A stretch of 64,000 bases of DNA from Gordonia liuliyuniae (GTDB lineage Bacteria > Actinomycetota > Actinomycetes > Mycobacteriales > Mycobacteriaceae): contig NZ_JAKKOT010000003.1 of NCBI RefSeq assembly GCF_021739025.1, positions 825,421 through 889,420 on the forward strand, given 5' to 3'. The position numbers were made by a program, and so were the translations under genes. The notes beneath the pieces are model-generated. The model did no database searches and had not been told where the DNA came from. It saw only the letters and a program-made list of their open reading frames with translations. Of this stretch, positions 51,984 through 61,634 are shown in pieces (position 1 is the stretch's first letter; the number at the start of each line of letters is the position of its first letter).

Positions 51984-54179
51984 GTGTCGCCCACCGCCAC
52001 TGCCACAGATTCCACCGTTTCGGCCAGCCAGTCGGGGGTGCACGCAGGCCCCGCGGGCCACGACCCCGGGGAGTTGGACTTCCACGCGCTCAACGCGATG
52101 CTCAACCTGTACGACGCGGACGGCAACATCCAGTTCGAGAAGGACAAAGAGGCGGCGCGGCAGTACTTCCTGCAGCACGTCAACCAGAACACGGTGTTCT
52201 TCCACGATCTCGATGAGAAGCTCGACTACCTCGTCAAGGAGAACTACTACGAGCCCGAGGTGCTCGCCCAGTACGACCGCGAGTTCGTCAAATTGCTGTT
52301 CGGCCACGCGTTCAGCAAGAAGTTCCGCTTCCCGACGTTCCTCGGCGCGTTCAAGTACTACACGAGCTACACGCTCAAAACCTTCGACGGCAAGCGGTAT
52401 CTCGAGCGTTTCGAGGACCGTGTCTGCATGGTCGCGTTGACGCTCGCCAGCGGCGACACGTCGCTAGCACGCAACCTCGTCGACGAGATCATGGACGGGC
52501 GCTTCCAGCCGGCGACGCCGACGTTCCTCAACTCGGGCAAGAAGCAGCGTGGTGAACCCGTCTCGTGCTTCCTGCTCCGTATCGAGGACAACATGGAGTC
52601 GATCGGCCGCTCGATCAACTCGGCGCTGCAACTGTCCAAGCGTGGCGGCGGTGTCGCGCTGCTGCTGAGCAACGTCCGTGAGCACGGCGCGCCGATCAAA
52701 CGGATCGAGAACCAGAGCTCGGGTGTCATCCCGATCATGAAGCTGCTCGAAGACTCGTTCAGCTACGCCAACCAGCTCGGTGCACGTCAGGGCGCGGGCG
52801 CGGTCTATCTGCACGCGCACCACCCCGACATCTACCGGTTCCTGGATACCAAGCGTGAGAACGCGGACGAGAAGATCCGTATCAAGACTCTCTCGCTCGG
52901 CGTCGTGATCCCGGACATCACGTTCGAGCTCGCCAAGAACAACGACGACATGTACCTGTTCAGCCCGTACGACGTGGAACGCGTCTACGGGAAGCCGTTC
53001 GCCGACGTGAATGTCACTGACGAGTACCACGCGATGGTCGAGGACGGGCGAATCCGCAAGACCAAGATCAAGGCGCGCGAGTTCTTCCAGACTCTCGCCG
53101 AGCTGCAGTTCGAGTCGGGTTACCCGTACATCATGTTCGAGGACACGGTGAACCGCGCGAACCCGGTGGCGGGCAAGATCACCCACTCGAACCTGTGCTC
53201 GGAGATCCTGCAGGTGTCGACGCCGTCGACGTTCAACGATGACTTGTCGTACTCGCATGTCGGCCGTGACATCTCGTGCAACCTCGGTTCGTTGAACATC
53301 GCGAAGACGATGGATTCGCCGGACATCGCGCAGACCATCGAGACCGCGATCCGCGGCCTCACCGCGGTGGCTGATCAGACGTCGATCGATTCGGTCCCGT
53401 CGATCAAGCGTGCCAACGAGGACGGTCACGCGATCGGGCTCGGCCAGATGAATCTGCACGGCTACCTCGCTCGTGAGCGGATCTTCTACGGCAGCGAAGA
53501 GGGCATCGACTTCACGAACATGTACTTCTACACGGTCGTGTACCACGCGATCCGTGCGTCGAACACGATCGCGCAGGAGCGAGGCAACGCGTTCGCGGGC
53601 TTCGAGGACAGCAAGTACGCGTCGGGCGAGTACTTCGACAAGTACACCGACCAGGTGTGGGAACCGGCGACCGACAAGGTGCGCGGAATTTTCGCCGAGG
53701 CCGGGATCGCCATCCCGACACAGGACGACTGGCGTGCGTTGAAGGCCAGCGTTCAGGAGCACGGCATCTACAACCAGAATCTGCAGGCCGTCCCGCCGAC
53801 CGGTTCGATCAGCTACATCAACCATTCGACGAGTTCCATCCACCCGGTCGCGTCGAAGATCGAGATCCGCAAGGAAGGCAAGATCGGCCGCGCCTACTAC
53901 CCGGCGCCGTACCTGACGAACGACAATCTGGAGTACTACCAGGATGCCTACGAGATCGGTTACGAGAAGGTCATCGATACCTACGCTGCTGCGACGCAGC
54001 ACGTTGACCAGGGCCTGAGCTTGACCCTGTTCTTCAAGGACACCGCCAGCACACGCGACGTCAACAAGGCGCAGATCTATGCATGGCGCAAGGGAATTAA
54101 GACGCTGTACTACATCCGTTTGCGTCAGATGGCCCTCGAGGGGACCGAGGTCGAAGGCTGCGTCAGCTGCATGCTCTAG
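51984..54179 (+). CDS. nrdE: ribonucleotide reductase class Ib, alpha subunit
   Basis: A 731-residue catalytic subunit. Active-site motifs: [13 protein letters not shown] (first redox Cys), [11 protein letters not shown] (thiyl Cys and Glu), and the C-terminal redox pair GCVSCML. ATP-cone is absent as expected for class Ib; [17 protein letters not shown] is seen near the end. GTG 51984 with AGGAG at six bases. nrdF is not in the window; after nrdE comes a terminator. Confidence 0.96.
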   Translation: MSPTATATDSTVSASQSGVHAGPAGHDPGELDFHALNAMLNLYDADGNIQFEKDKEAARQYFLQHVNQNTVFFHDLDEKLDYLVKENYYEPEVLAQYDREFVKLLFGHAFSKKFRFPTFLGAFKYYTSYTLKTFDGKRYLERFEDRVCMVALTLASGDTSLARNLVDEIMDGRFQPATPTFLNSGKKQRGEPVSCFLLRIEDNMESIGRSINSALQLSKRGGGVALLLSNVREHGAPIKRIENQSSGVIPIMKLLEDSFSYANQLGARQGAGAVYLHAHHPDIYRFLDTKRENADEKIRIKTLSLGVVIPDITFELAKNNDDMYLFSPYDVERVYGKPFADVNVTDEYHAMVEDGRIRKTKIKAREFFQTLAELQFESGYPYIMFEDTVNRANPVAGKITHSNLCSEILQVSTPSTFNDDLSYSHVGRDISCNLGSLNIAKTMDSPDIAQTIETAIRGLTAVADQTSIDSVPSIKRANEDGHAIGLGQMNLHGYLARERIFYGSEEGIDFTNMYFYTVVYHAIRASNTIAQERGNAFAGFEDSKYASGEYFDKYTDQVWEPATDKVRGIFAEAGIAIPTQDDWRALKASVQEHGIYNQNLQAVPPTGSISYINHSTSSIHPVASKIEIRKEGKIGRAYYPAPYLTNDNLEYYQDAYEIGYEKVIDTYAAATQHVDQGLSLTLFFKDTASTRDVNKAQIYAWRKGIKTLYYIRLRQMALEGTEVEGCVSCML

Positions 54180-54192
54180 AGGCCGGATAGGC

Positions 54193-54235
54193 AAGGCGCT
54201 GGCGAGGGGAGACAACCCCTGGCCAGCGCTTTGTT
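54193..54235 (+). terminator. terminator after nrdE
   Basis: Stem GCGCTGGC/GCCAGCGC with an inner AGGGG/CCCCT stem, followed by TTTGTT. Fourteen bases after the nrdE stop. Confidence 0.7.
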
Positions 54236-54368
54236 CCAGGAGTCGCGTAGTGGCTTTTGCGTACGATGAGCAAGAATGGCTGCCGCTGTACCCCCGGCCG
54301 CGGCCATCCCGATCGCAGCGATCCCGGCCCAAACACCAGGTGATGCAACGGACTGAGCGAGAAGCCAG

Positions 54369-54690
54369 ATGACACCAACACTGCCGGACACCGCCGAGCG
54401 GACTGTTCTCACAATGATCGGTATCGGTCGTATCGCCTGGGGCGCGACGACAGCGCTGGCGCCGGCCCACGTTCACCGCGCGCTTGGTATCGATTACCCG
54501 GGCCCCGACCAACGGCAGCTGCGTTAAGGCCTTCGGCGTCCGCGACATCGTTCTTGGTGCCGCAGCGCTACACCCCGATCAGACCATCAGACGGTCAGTG
54601 CTGCAGGCCGGCGTGGCAATGGACCTCGTCGACGCCAGCGTGGTCATTGCAGCCCCTCACGAACCTCAACCTCGACAGGAGAACCACGTG
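54369..54690 (+). pseudogene. frameshifted small gene of unknown function
   Basis: ATG 54369 opens a frame (MTPTLPDTAERTVLTMIGIG, then ALGIDYPGPDQRQLR) that stops at TAA 54525. From 54526 the next frame continues the apparent protein: KAFGVRDIVLGAAALHPDQ, then LQAGVAMDLVDASVVIAAPHEP. Removing one T at about 54524 joins the two into a single protein of about 105 residues, hydrophobic in parts and perhaps a small membrane protein. A sequencing error cannot be excluded. Confidence 0.5.
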
Positions 54691-54720
54691 AATATCTCCC
54701 CTCCGATTATCGACGCGCCG

Positions 54721-54991
54721 TCAGTCAGCCCACTGCTCGTCTTCGTCGCGGATGTGCACGGGGCCGGTCGTCATGCGCCTGCTCCTTCCCGCTGCGCCGC
54801 GAGGTACGCGGGATCGGATGGGCGGCGCGGCCATCGCGTCTCGTGACACCCGCAGTGCGGTGACGGCCTCGGCGTACCCGTCCGCTGACGGGGAGAGTTC
54901 CTGGAATTCGGCGAGTAGCGCGCGCATCGTGCAGCAGTTCGGGCGGTGCGTCCTCGGCGGCGGGCGGTTCAGTCCAGGTCGACTCGTTCAT
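54721..54991 (-). pseudogene. possible second frameshifted small gene
   Basis: On the minus strand MNESTWTEPPAAEDAPPELL-HDA (start about 54991) ends sensibly only if one base is removed near 54925; the next frame then gives RALLAEFQELSPSADGYAEA, TALRVSRDAMAAPP and a Arg-rich tail to 54721. About 90 residues in all, family unknown. The second half alone also has an ATG (54927), so a shorter intact form is possible. Confidence 0.35.
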
Positions 54992-55048
54992 GCGGACACG
55001 ATCTGACTGATCCCAGTGAAATGGTGTGCGCGGCGCGGGCAACTGTGC

Positions 55049-55405
55049 TCAGCTCGGCGTCGGCTCCGGCAACAGCACCACTGTGTTGCCGATGGGATCG
55101 CTCACCCACCAACCGGCACCGTCCCTGGCGTGTTCCGGCAAGGCGTACACGTGGTCCATCAGGCGGTGCGCCGCAGCGTCCATGTCCACGCCGTGGAACT
55201 CGAGACGCGTTGCAGTGTGCGGCCACGATGTGGCCGGATACAGTTCCGTCACGAGACCGGTCTCGTCGGACGTGACCGACCATTGCCGGGGACCCGAGCC
55301 ATGCTTCTCGGCGACGGGTTCGGCGGCGAGGATCTCACCGTAGAACGCCGCGGCGCGGTCAAGGGGCGGCGGTGAAACGTAGAGAACGATCAGGCTCAGC
55401 TTCAT
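55049..55405 (-). CDS. VOC-family (glyoxalase/dioxygenase-like) protein
   Basis: A 118-residue single-domain VOC protein: LSLIVLYVSPPPLDRAAAFYG at the start, VTELYPATSWPHTATRLEFH and AGWWVSDPIGNTVVLLPEP at the end. These carry betaalphabetabetabeta metal-binding folds; metal residues are not clear and substrate is unknown. ATG 55405 overlaps the stop of the small upstream reading frame. A related N-terminal fragment lies near 62.6 kb. Confidence 0.75.
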   Translation of the reverse strand: MKLSLIVLYVSPPPLDRAAAFYGEILAAEPVAEKHGSGPRQWSVTSDETGLVTELYPATSWPHTATRLEFHGVDMDAAAHRLMDHVYALPEHARDGAGWWVSDPIGNTVVLLPEPTPS

Positions 55406-55545
55406 CGGTCCATCCCTGGCGACCGCATCTCGGCCTGCGGAGCGATCCGCAGTTCCCCGCGTGACTCGCGTTCGCGCAACTCCATCTGCTTCTCGGCCAG
55501 CAGCGTGTCGAAGTGCCCCTTGGCGACGACAAGCGAGCCCGGCAC
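55402..55545 (-). CDS. 47-residue reading frame coupled to the VOC gene, or gene remnant
   Basis: GTG 55545 opens VVAKGHFDTLLAEKQMELRE, RESRGELRIAPQAEM, stopping as ATGA over the VOC start. The amphipathic EKQMELRERE helix looks genuine, but the length suggests the C-terminal remnant of a larger protein, perhaps a regulator, whose front is lost or frameshifted. Confidence 0.4.
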   Translation of the reverse strand: MPGSLVVAKGHFDTLLAEKQMELRERESRGELRIAPQAEMRSPGMDR

Positions 55546-55750
55546 TGGTCAGAAGCCTGGGGGTCGGTGACGGGTGTACATCAGGACAGTGGGACATGCA
55601 GCAGCCGCACTCCGAGTAGCGGGAGTAACCGACCTCGGTGTCGCTGGCCCCTTCGCTGCGGATCGACGGGTTGAGGCAGCACCCGTTCTCGGAGCCGGTG
55701 TGGTCTCGGCGTGGACAGTCGCACAGTTCGGTGGGCGGAGTCTGGGTCAT
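55546..55750 (-). pseudogene. Cys-rich reading frame, probably broken
   Basis: From ATG 55750 the minus strand codes MTQTPPTELCDCPRRDHTG and SECGCCMSHCPDVHP, seven to nine cysteines in about 60 residues. The frame then runs without a stop into the VOC gene, while the neighbouring frame holds the small coupled peptide above; a one-base shift near 55545 would join the two. Function unknown. Confidence 0.3.
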
Positions 55751-56081
55751 GGAGATGAGCGTGACACGGCGGTCTGACAGGAACGAGCGACTGATCGGTG
55801 TCTGCGCGGCCGGTCGCCGAGTCTCAGCGTCCTGAATCCTCAGCTCAACTCCATCGAGGAGCCCTACTGCGCAACCGACGAGAGTTGCGCCCTACCGGGA
55901 GCGAGTCTGGTCCCGCCCCTGCCTCCTCAGTTCGTCAGCCGACTCCCGAGGCACGCCGCGTGCACCTTGGATCGAGCTTCGCTGACTGCCGACAGTGTCC
56001 GAGCCGGGACGCCCCGCCGGCTCGGTTCTCCTCCGCTACAGCTTCCGACACTTCGTGCCGACGGCACCGCAACGGATCCAC
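55751..56081. other. non-coding or decayed stretch
   Basis: I find no convincing gene here in either direction; open frames lack ribosome sites and recognisable motifs. It separates the VOC remnants from the amidohydrolase. Confidence 0.5.
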
Positions 56082-57014
56082 CTAACGCCGCAAACGCGGG
56101 AAGAGCGCTTCGGCGTTGTGGTGCTCAAGAGCCGCGAGCTGGCCGGGCTGCCAACCCCGGTACGTTTCCAGTTCAGCGTCAACCTCGGCGCGTACTGGCG
56201 CCGGAGCGAACGGAAAGTCGCTTCCGTAGAGCACGTGCCCGGCCGCGGCGAACGCCAACAGTGCGGGAAGCGCTGACGAAGACAAGGCCGTGTCGAAGTA
56301 GAAGCTGCGCAAGTCCCTGCGGATCCCCTCGGGCGTGGCACCCGTGTTGAAAGAAGCGGCCAGAGTGAACCTCTCAGCCGCGTACGGTAGGAAGCCGCCA
56401 GCGTGTGCAAGGATCACCCGCATTCTTCGGTGCCGCGCCATGACACCGTTCGCCACCATATGAACCGCCGTACGAGTGGTGTCGAACGGATAGTCGACGA
56501 CCGGACTGGGCAGGCCGGGCAACCTGGTGATGGGCGGCTCGGCAGGGTGAATGAACACCACGGCTGCCTGAGTGTCGAGGTACTCCCACAGCGGTTCGAT
56601 CGACGGGTCTCCGAGGTATGTCCCCTGCGCGTTGGACAGTAGAACGACTCCGTCGGCCTTCAGTTCCTCGAGAGCGTAGGTGGCCTCAACGATCGCGCCC
56701 TTGACGTCAGGCAGCGTCAGGACAGCGAAGTGGCCGAATCGCTCTGGTCGGTCTTTCATCAACTCGGCCTGGTAGTCATTCACCGCCCGGGCGAGCTGGC
56801 GCGCGTCGTCGTCATCCCCGAAGTGGACGCCGGGTGCGCTCACCGACAGGACTCCGGTCGTGATCTCGCGGTGGTCCATCGCCGCGATCGCACCCCTCGG
56901 ATCCCAGGCAGGGGTAGGCCATCCGCCCGATGTGAGCCCCCGCTCATCGAGGACGCGGCGGTACAGGGGCGGTAGCAAGTGCTGGTGCACATCAATACGA
57001 GTCATAGAAAGCAC
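56082..57014 (-). CDS. amidohydrolase-2 family protein (ACMSD/decarboxylase-like)
   Basis: A 310-residue TIM-barrel metalloenzyme: metal-binding DVHQHLLPP at the start, FIHPAEPPI, VILAHAGGFLPY and YGSDFPFAP, the pattern of amino-carboxymuconate-semialdehyde decarboxylase and related aromatic decarboxylases or hydrolases. Substrate unknown. ATG 57014 or 57005 (MTRIDV). Divergent from a MarR gene over 45 bp with a palindrome between, so probably MarR-repressed. Confidence 0.85.
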   Translation of the reverse strand: MLSMTRIDVHQHLLPPLYRRVLDERGLTSGGWPTPAWDPRGAIAAMDHREITTGVLSVSAPGVHFGDDDDARQLARAVNDYQAELMKDRPERFGHFAVLTLPDVKGAIVEATYALEELKADGVVLLSNAQGTYLGDPSIEPLWEYLDTQAAVVFIHPAEPPITRLPGLPSPVVDYPFDTTRTAVHMVANGVMARHRRMRVILAHAGGFLPYAAERFTLAASFNTGATPEGIRRDLRSFYFDTALSSSALPALLAFAAAGHVLYGSDFPFAPAPVRAEVDAELETYRGWQPGQLAALEHHNAEALFPRLRR

Positions 57015-57020
57015 ACTAAC

Positions 57021-57032
57021 AGTTAGCTAACT
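57021..57032. promoter_or_regulatory. MarR-type operator AGTTAGCTAACT
   Basis: Perfect 12-bp palindrome between the amidohydrolase and MarR starts, in a short AT-rich stretch likely to hold both promoters. Confidence 0.7.
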
Positions 57033-57059
57033 AAGCAATAGGCTGCTAATCTTCTCGTC

Positions 57060-57542
57060 GTGGAACGAAACGAATACCGGAGCGTCGCAACGGGGGAGCC
57101 CGAAGGCATGGCACAGGCGGCAGACGCGCTCTATCTAGCTATGCGGAAGGCGCGCACAGCGCACAGCAGCGGCGGCCTCTCTCAAGCGCAGATTGCGCTC
57201 CTTGATCCACTCTCGTCGCCGGAAGATGCGCTCGCCGTTGGTCAACTTGCCGGCAAGTCGGGCGTCACGATCCCCACGGCCACCCGCATGCTCCAGCAGC
57301 TCGAATCCAAGGGCATCCTCACGCGGCGTCGATCACAGGAAGACGAGCGGCGGGTCCTGGTCAGTCTGACTGTCGAGGGCGCGGAGCTACTTGGCCGCCA
57401 CCGTGTCGAGTTAAGGGGACGGCAGCTGCGCGCCGCGCAGATATTCACATCTAGCGAACGTGCGCAGCTGATCGAGTACATGCGGCGGCTCACCACGGTC
57501 ATCATGTCCGATGCGAACGGGGAGGTGCCCCGTGCGAGCTGA
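57060..57542 (+). CDS. MarR-family regulator
   Basis: A 160-residue regulator; winged helix with VGQLAGKSGVTIPTATRMLQ, ESKGILTRRRSQEDERRVLV. GTG start at 57060. Likely senses an aromatic or ester compound handled by the flanking amidohydrolase and carboxylesterase, the latter starting 25 bases after its stop. Confidence 0.88.
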   Translation: MERNEYRSVATGEPEGMAQAADALYLAMRKARTAHSSGGLSQAQIALLDPLSSPEDALAVGQLAGKSGVTIPTATRMLQQLESKGILTRRRSQEDERRVLVSLTVEGAELLGRHRVELRGRQLRAAQIFTSSERAQLIEYMRRLTTVIMSDANGEVPRAS

Positions 57543-57567
57543 TCCTCGACATGGCAGGGGGAAGGAG

Positions 57568-59094
57568 ATGGACGCATCGCTGGAAGTATCCACCGCCGAG
57601 GGGGTGGTGCGTGGCCGCCGTAGCGGTGATGTGAATCGGTGGCTCGGGATTCCGTACGCCTCCCCGCCGGTCGGGCGATGGCGGTTCCGGGCTCCCCAGC
57701 CGGTTCAGCCATGGAGTGGCGTGCGTGACGGCACGACCTACGGTGACGCAGCGGTACAGCACGCATCCGGGTCTCGAGCTGGGGCCTTCGTGATCCAGCC
57801 GCAGAGCGAAGACTGCCTCACGATCAACGTCACAGCGCCCGCCAACTCCAGTGGTGAGCTGCGGCCGGTCATGGTGTTTATTCACGGTGGCGGCTACTTC
57901 TTCGGGTGCTCGGCCATGGACATGTACCACGGGAACAACTTGGCGGCCCGCGGTGACGTGGTCTTCGTGTCGCTCAACTATCGGCTCAACGCGTTCGGTT
58001 ACATCGACTTCACCCCGTTCGCAACAGCCGACGGTCCGATCGATTCGAACCTGGGAGTGCGAGACCAGGTTGCCGCACTCCAATGGGTGCAACGCAATAT
58101 CGCTGCCTTCGGTGGTGATCCGGACAATGTCACGATCTTCGGTGAGTCCGCGGGCGGTGCGGCTGTCACGACGTTGTTCGCCACGCCGGCTGCGGACGGT
58201 CTGTTTCATAGAGGGATAGCGCAGAGTGCGCCGGTAGATTGGGCTCACGATGCCGACACGGCAGCGGGCATCGCCCGCGGTTGCATTGCCGCCCTGGGCA
58301 TCCGTGTGGGGGAGGCGGCGGAGACTTTGCGGTTCGCGCCCCCTCAGCGGCTGCGTCGTGCTGTTAGTGAAGTCGCCCGGGGACGGCTGGTGAACAAGCC
58401 CGGAGAGTGGACGCTCGCGCCGGTCGTCGACGGCGACTACCTGCCATCCCACCCTTTCGACGCGTTCGCTGACGGCACCGCCCACCGCGTCCCACTGATC
58501 ATCGGTAGAAACCGCAACGAGGGGTCGTTCTTCTCGAAAGTCCTCGATGCGATACCGACCACTGATGCGAAGCTGAGACGGATGTTCGCGACTTCGGATT
58601 CGGTGCCCCTCGACAGTATTGCGAAGCACTACACCGAATACTCGCCCAAGCGGGCGGCCGTATGCATGGGGGCCGATTACACGTTCCTGCGCCCACTGGT
58701 CGCGACGGTGGAGGGGCACAGTCGGTACGCGCCCACTTACACCTATCGCTACGACTTTGCTCCGCGAACTCTGAACCTTCTGGGATTCGGTGCAACTCAC
58801 ACGTCGGAGATGATCGCAGTGTTCGGGCTCGACCGTTCTCCGGCAGGGTGGGCGCTGACCGCACTCGGCGGGCGCAAGAATCTTCGTGCCGTGACCGAAC
58901 AGGTACAAGGTCACTGGATCAACATCGCGCATCACGGCGAACCTCTCTCGTCATGGCCTCGCTACACCGCGACCGAACGCGACACCCTGGTCTTCGACAC
59001 CCACACGCGTGTGGTCGAGGATCCCGAGCGGGACCGCCGGCTGGCCTGGGCCACCTACCCACGGATGTACAGCCCTAGGGAAGGGTCGGAGTAG
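57568..59094 (+). CDS. type B carboxylesterase
   Basis: A 508-residue esterase with the family start GVVRGRRSGDVNRWLGIPYA, EDCLTINV, oxyanion VFIHGGGYFFG, nucleophile GESAGGAAVTTLF, acid in GRNRNEGSFF, and His in GFGATHTSEM. No signal peptide, so cytosolic. ATG 57568 follows GGGGGAAGGAG. Part of the MarR-amidohydrolase unit; probably hydrolyses aromatic or xenobiotic esters. Confidence 0.9.
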   Translation: MDASLEVSTAEGVVRGRRSGDVNRWLGIPYASPPVGRWRFRAPQPVQPWSGVRDGTTYGDAAVQHASGSRAGAFVIQPQSEDCLTINVTAPANSSGELRPVMVFIHGGGYFFGCSAMDMYHGNNLAARGDVVFVSLNYRLNAFGYIDFTPFATADGPIDSNLGVRDQVAALQWVQRNIAAFGGDPDNVTIFGESAGGAAVTTLFATPAADGLFHRGIAQSAPVDWAHDADTAAGIARGCIAALGIRVGEAAETLRFAPPQRLRRAVSEVARGRLVNKPGEWTLAPVVDGDYLPSHPFDAFADGTAHRVPLIIGRNRNEGSFFSKVLDAIPTTDAKLRRMFATSDSVPLDSIAKHYTEYSPKRAAVCMGADYTFLRPLVATVEGHSRYAPTYTYRYDFAPRTLNLLGFGATHTSEMIAVFGLDRSPAGWALTALGGRKNLRAVTEQVQGHWINIAHHGEPLSSWPRYTATERDTLVFDTHTRVVEDPERDRRLAWATYPRMYSPREGSE

Positions 59095-59247
59095 GGGAGG
59101 AACGCCAGGTCCATGCCTGACATGGCTTCACCGTACGCAGTGATGCGGCACGTCGCTCACGATCCGGCGCAGCGCGTTCGCCCCTTGGTCGCTCCGCCTG
59201 GCACCATTTGCGTGTTGTGCGGGAATGCGCTGCCTGTCGTGGCCGGT
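59095..59247 (+). other. short stretch with a possible truncated reading frame
   Basis: ATG 59113 after GGGAGG begins MPDMASPYAVMRHVAHDPAQ and includes CVLCGNALPVVAGSRGRSRR, which looks like the first half of a zinc-binding Cx2CGx-L segment as in some regulators, but its second Cys pair is missing and the frame then runs antisense into the TetR gene. Probably a remnant. Confidence 0.25.
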
Positions 59248-59841
59248 TCACGCGGCAGGAGTCGGCGGGTGTTGTCCGATCAGGATTCGGGCGAGAGTGT
59301 CGGTGAATCGGTCAGCTTCGATGTCACCGGGCGGTCTCCCGAAGAACTCGGTGGTCAAGGCATATCCGATCATTGCCGATATCATCACAGCTGCCGAGGC
59401 CGCGGGGTCCTCACTTGCCGGAGATGCTGCTGAGATGCGGGACACCAGGGCTACTGATTCGTTAGCGATACCGCCGTCGACGAGTGCTTCTCCGATGCGT
59501 TCGCGGACGCGGGCGTTATCGCGCGAGGCTGCTAGGACGGCAACTAGGTGACGGATTCCAGTTAGGTGTCTGAGGTCTGCGCGCAGGTATGACGGCAGTT
59601 GATCGCATGACTCCTCGAGACATTGAGCCGACTCCTTGGCTTCGGCGGCGTGTGTGATGAGTTGATCGAGCACCTCCTCGAGTAACGCTGACTTGTTCGA
59701 GAAGTGTCGATAGAAGCTTCCCTTGCCAGCTGCCAGCCCAGACTCTTGTTCGATGGCAGTGACTGTCGTTCCGGTAACGCCACGTTCGGCGAACAAGCGC
59801 GCCGCCGCCTCGATGATTCTCCCTCGCGTATCGCTTGCCAC
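59248..59841 (-). CDS. TetR-family regulator of the glycolipid-degrading genes
   Basis: A 197-residue regulator with TVTAIEQESGLAAGKGSFYRHFSNKSALLEEV as DNA-binding part. GTG 59841 is preferred; longer forms upstream read through the operator. Divergent from the endoglycoceramidase-like gene, with an 18-bp palindrome between. Confidence 0.85.
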   Translation of the reverse strand: MASDTRGRIIEAAARLFAERGVTGTTVTAIEQESGLAAGKGSFYRHFSNKSALLEEVLDQLITHAAEAKESAQCLEESCDQLPSYLRADLRHLTGIRHLVAVLAASRDNARVRERIGEALVDGGIANESVALVSRISAASPASEDPAASAAVMISAMIGYALTTEFFGRPPGDIEADRFTDTLARILIGQHPPTPAA

Positions 59842-59863
59842 AGGCTCATCGTACGGACAATTC

Positions 59864-59881
59864 TGCAAGGAATGTCTTGCA
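59864..59881. promoter_or_regulatory. TetR operator TGCAAG-N6-CTTGCA
   Basis: Perfect six-bp arms separated by six bases, 23 bases upstream of the TetR start. Likely autoregulation and control of the divergent operon. Confidence 0.7.
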
Positions 59882-60107
59882 AACCTGGTTGGTCCGGGGC
59901 TACCGTTCCGATGTGGATTCGACCAAACGTCGACACCTGACAACGCGGCCTACTCCGGAGTGTTCCGTCAGGGTGAGTCGCACGAGCCCGCAACCGCTAC
60001 CGCACTGTGTGTACCGCAGAGATTTGACCGGGGAGGTCACGGCACTGGTGTCGCGGTGCTCGACCGCCCGCGCAAGTGCGAGTGGTGCGATGACTCTAGG
60101 AGAAGCA

Positions 60108-61634
60108 ATGCAGCGTCCGACAGCTTGGAATACACGAACTCGCGTGCGTCTCGGTGGGTGCCGAGTGGCCCTGGTGGCCGTCCGTCTACTGCTTGTCGCT
60201 GTTCTTAGTGCCGGGGCTATTGTGCTGGTGGTCGGTCCTGCGGCTGCCGATGGTTCGGCCGTTCCTCAACTGCGGCGCGATGGTCGGTGGATGGTCGACC
60301 AGTTCGGACGGGTGGTTCTCGTTCATGGCCTGAATCTGGTGTGGAAGCACAAGCCGTATGTTCCGCCGCCCACGGCGCAGGGCTTCACCGACAAGGACGC
60401 CGAATGGCTCTACGATCACGGGTTCAACGGGGCGCGACTAGGTACCCTCTGGACTGGCGTCACCCCCGATAGGCCGGGAGTCGAGGATCCCTCGTATCTG
60501 GACCGCTGGCAGCCGGTGGTGAATGCACTTGCCGAACGCAGGATCTGGATGCAATTCGACTTCCACCAGGACATGTGGCACGAGAAGTACGGCGGCGAGG
60601 GAGCACCCGACTGGGCAACGCACCGCCCCGAACCGTTTGCACGGTCCGCGATCGCGTCCGCTCCTTTCCCCATGGGGTACTGGATGCCGGAGCTTTCGAC
60701 CGTGTACGACAACTTCTGGGCCAACAAGAACGGAGTGCTCGACCAGTTCGCTCGCGCATGGGCGATCACCGCGAACCGATACAAGGACCAGCCATACTCA
60801 ATGGGGTATGACCTGATGAATGAGCCCTGGGCGGGAATTGAAGGAATGACCTGCCTGATCGATGGGTGCCCTGATACCTATCGCAACGAACTCCAACCCG
60901 CCTTCGAGAAGGCATTGCGGGCCGTGCGCACCGTTGACCCGAACAACATCGTTTGGTTCGAACCCCAGCAGTTCGCCGGCGGACAACGCCTGGACACGTT
61001 CTTCACACCAGTCGACGGCGAGCAGAACCTCGGATTCTCCTGGCACAACTACTGCCCTGACGTCTTCGCCGAGTCCCAAGGGCTTCCCGCGGGGAACATG
61101 CAGGGATGTCGCTCGTTTAGTACCGACCGGAATCAGCACGCGCTCGATCAGGGACGCAGAATGAATGCCACCACCTTGATGTCCGAGTGGGGGGCCACCG
61201 ACAACACCACGGCGATCGGCATCGACGCCGACGTGGCGGATCGGCATCTGATGGGGTGGATGCACTGGGCATACAAGAAGTGGGGCGACCCGACAACCGC
61301 CGACGGCGACCAAGGTCTCTTCGTAGACGATAGTGATTTGCAGAGCACGAAGAAGGACAAACTCCGACGTCTGGTCCGCACGTACCCGCAGGCAACCGCC
61401 GGGATCCCGAAGCGCCTGCGGTTCGACACCAACACTGGCGACTTCACCTACACCTACGAGCCCGGCAATGCCGATGCCCCAACCGAGATCTTCGTGAGCC
61501 CGCTGCACTACAAGCACGGACCAGCCATCACTGTCGACGGAGGCACAGTAACTAATGGCCTCACCGACAACCGCATTCAGATCACCGCCAGCGGAAACAA
61601 GCCCGTTACCGTCACCATCAAGGATCACTCATGA
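60108..61634 (+). CDS. secreted glycoside hydrolase family 5, endoglycoceramidase-like
   Basis: A 508-residue exported enzyme: signal segment VAVRLLLVAVLSAGAIVLVV ending PAAADG, then a GH5 barrel with QFGRVVLVHGLNLVWKHKP, FDFHQDMWHEKYGGEGAPDW, acid/base in YDLMNEPWAG, nucleophile in LMSEWGATDN, and a C-terminal beta-sandwich (PTEIFVSPLHY). Layout resembles Rhodococcus endoglycoceramidases, which free the ceramide of glycosphingolipids. Substrate could also be another glycolipid. ATG 60108 with AGGAG. Overlaps the lipase gene (ATGA). Confidence 0.85.
   Translation: MQRPTAWNTRTRVRLGGCRVALVAVRLLLVAVLSAGAIVLVVGPAAADGSAVPQLRRDGRWMVDQFGRVVLVHGLNLVWKHKPYVPPPTAQGFTDKDAEWLYDHGFNGARLGTLWTGVTPDRPGVEDPSYLDRWQPVVNALAERRIWMQFDFHQDMWHEKYGGEGAPDWATHRPEPFARSAIASAPFPMGYWMPELSTVYDNFWANKNGVLDQFARAWAITANRYKDQPYSMGYDLMNEPWAGIEGMTCLIDGCPDTYRNELQPAFEKALRAVRTVDPNNIVWFEPQQFAGGQRLDTFFTPVDGEQNLGFSWHNYCPDVFAESQGLPAGNMQGCRSFSTDRNQHALDQGRRMNATTLMSEWGATDNTTAIGIDADVADRHLMGWMHWAYKKWGDPTTADGDQGLFVDDSDLQSTKKDKLRRLVRTYPQATAGIPKRLRFDTNTGDFTYTYEPGNADAPTEIFVSPLHYKHGPAITVDGGTVTNGLTDNRIQITASGNKPVTVTIKDHS

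Noticed and set aside
54176..54412. Minus-strand hydrophobic frame of 78 codons
   Set aside because: Looks membrane-like, but it spans the nrdE terminator and has no ribosome site; kept out of the gene list.
52464..54548. 694-codon minus-strand frame
   Set aside because: Antisense to nrdE and crosses its terminator.
55798..56085. 95-codon plus-strand frame
   Set aside because: No ribosome site, no motif, Ser/Arg-rich translation typical of a chance frame.
59113..59433. 106-codon plus-strand frame with CVLCGN
   Set aside because: Most of it is antisense to the TetR gene; the zinc-like segment is incomplete. Noted only as a possible remnant.
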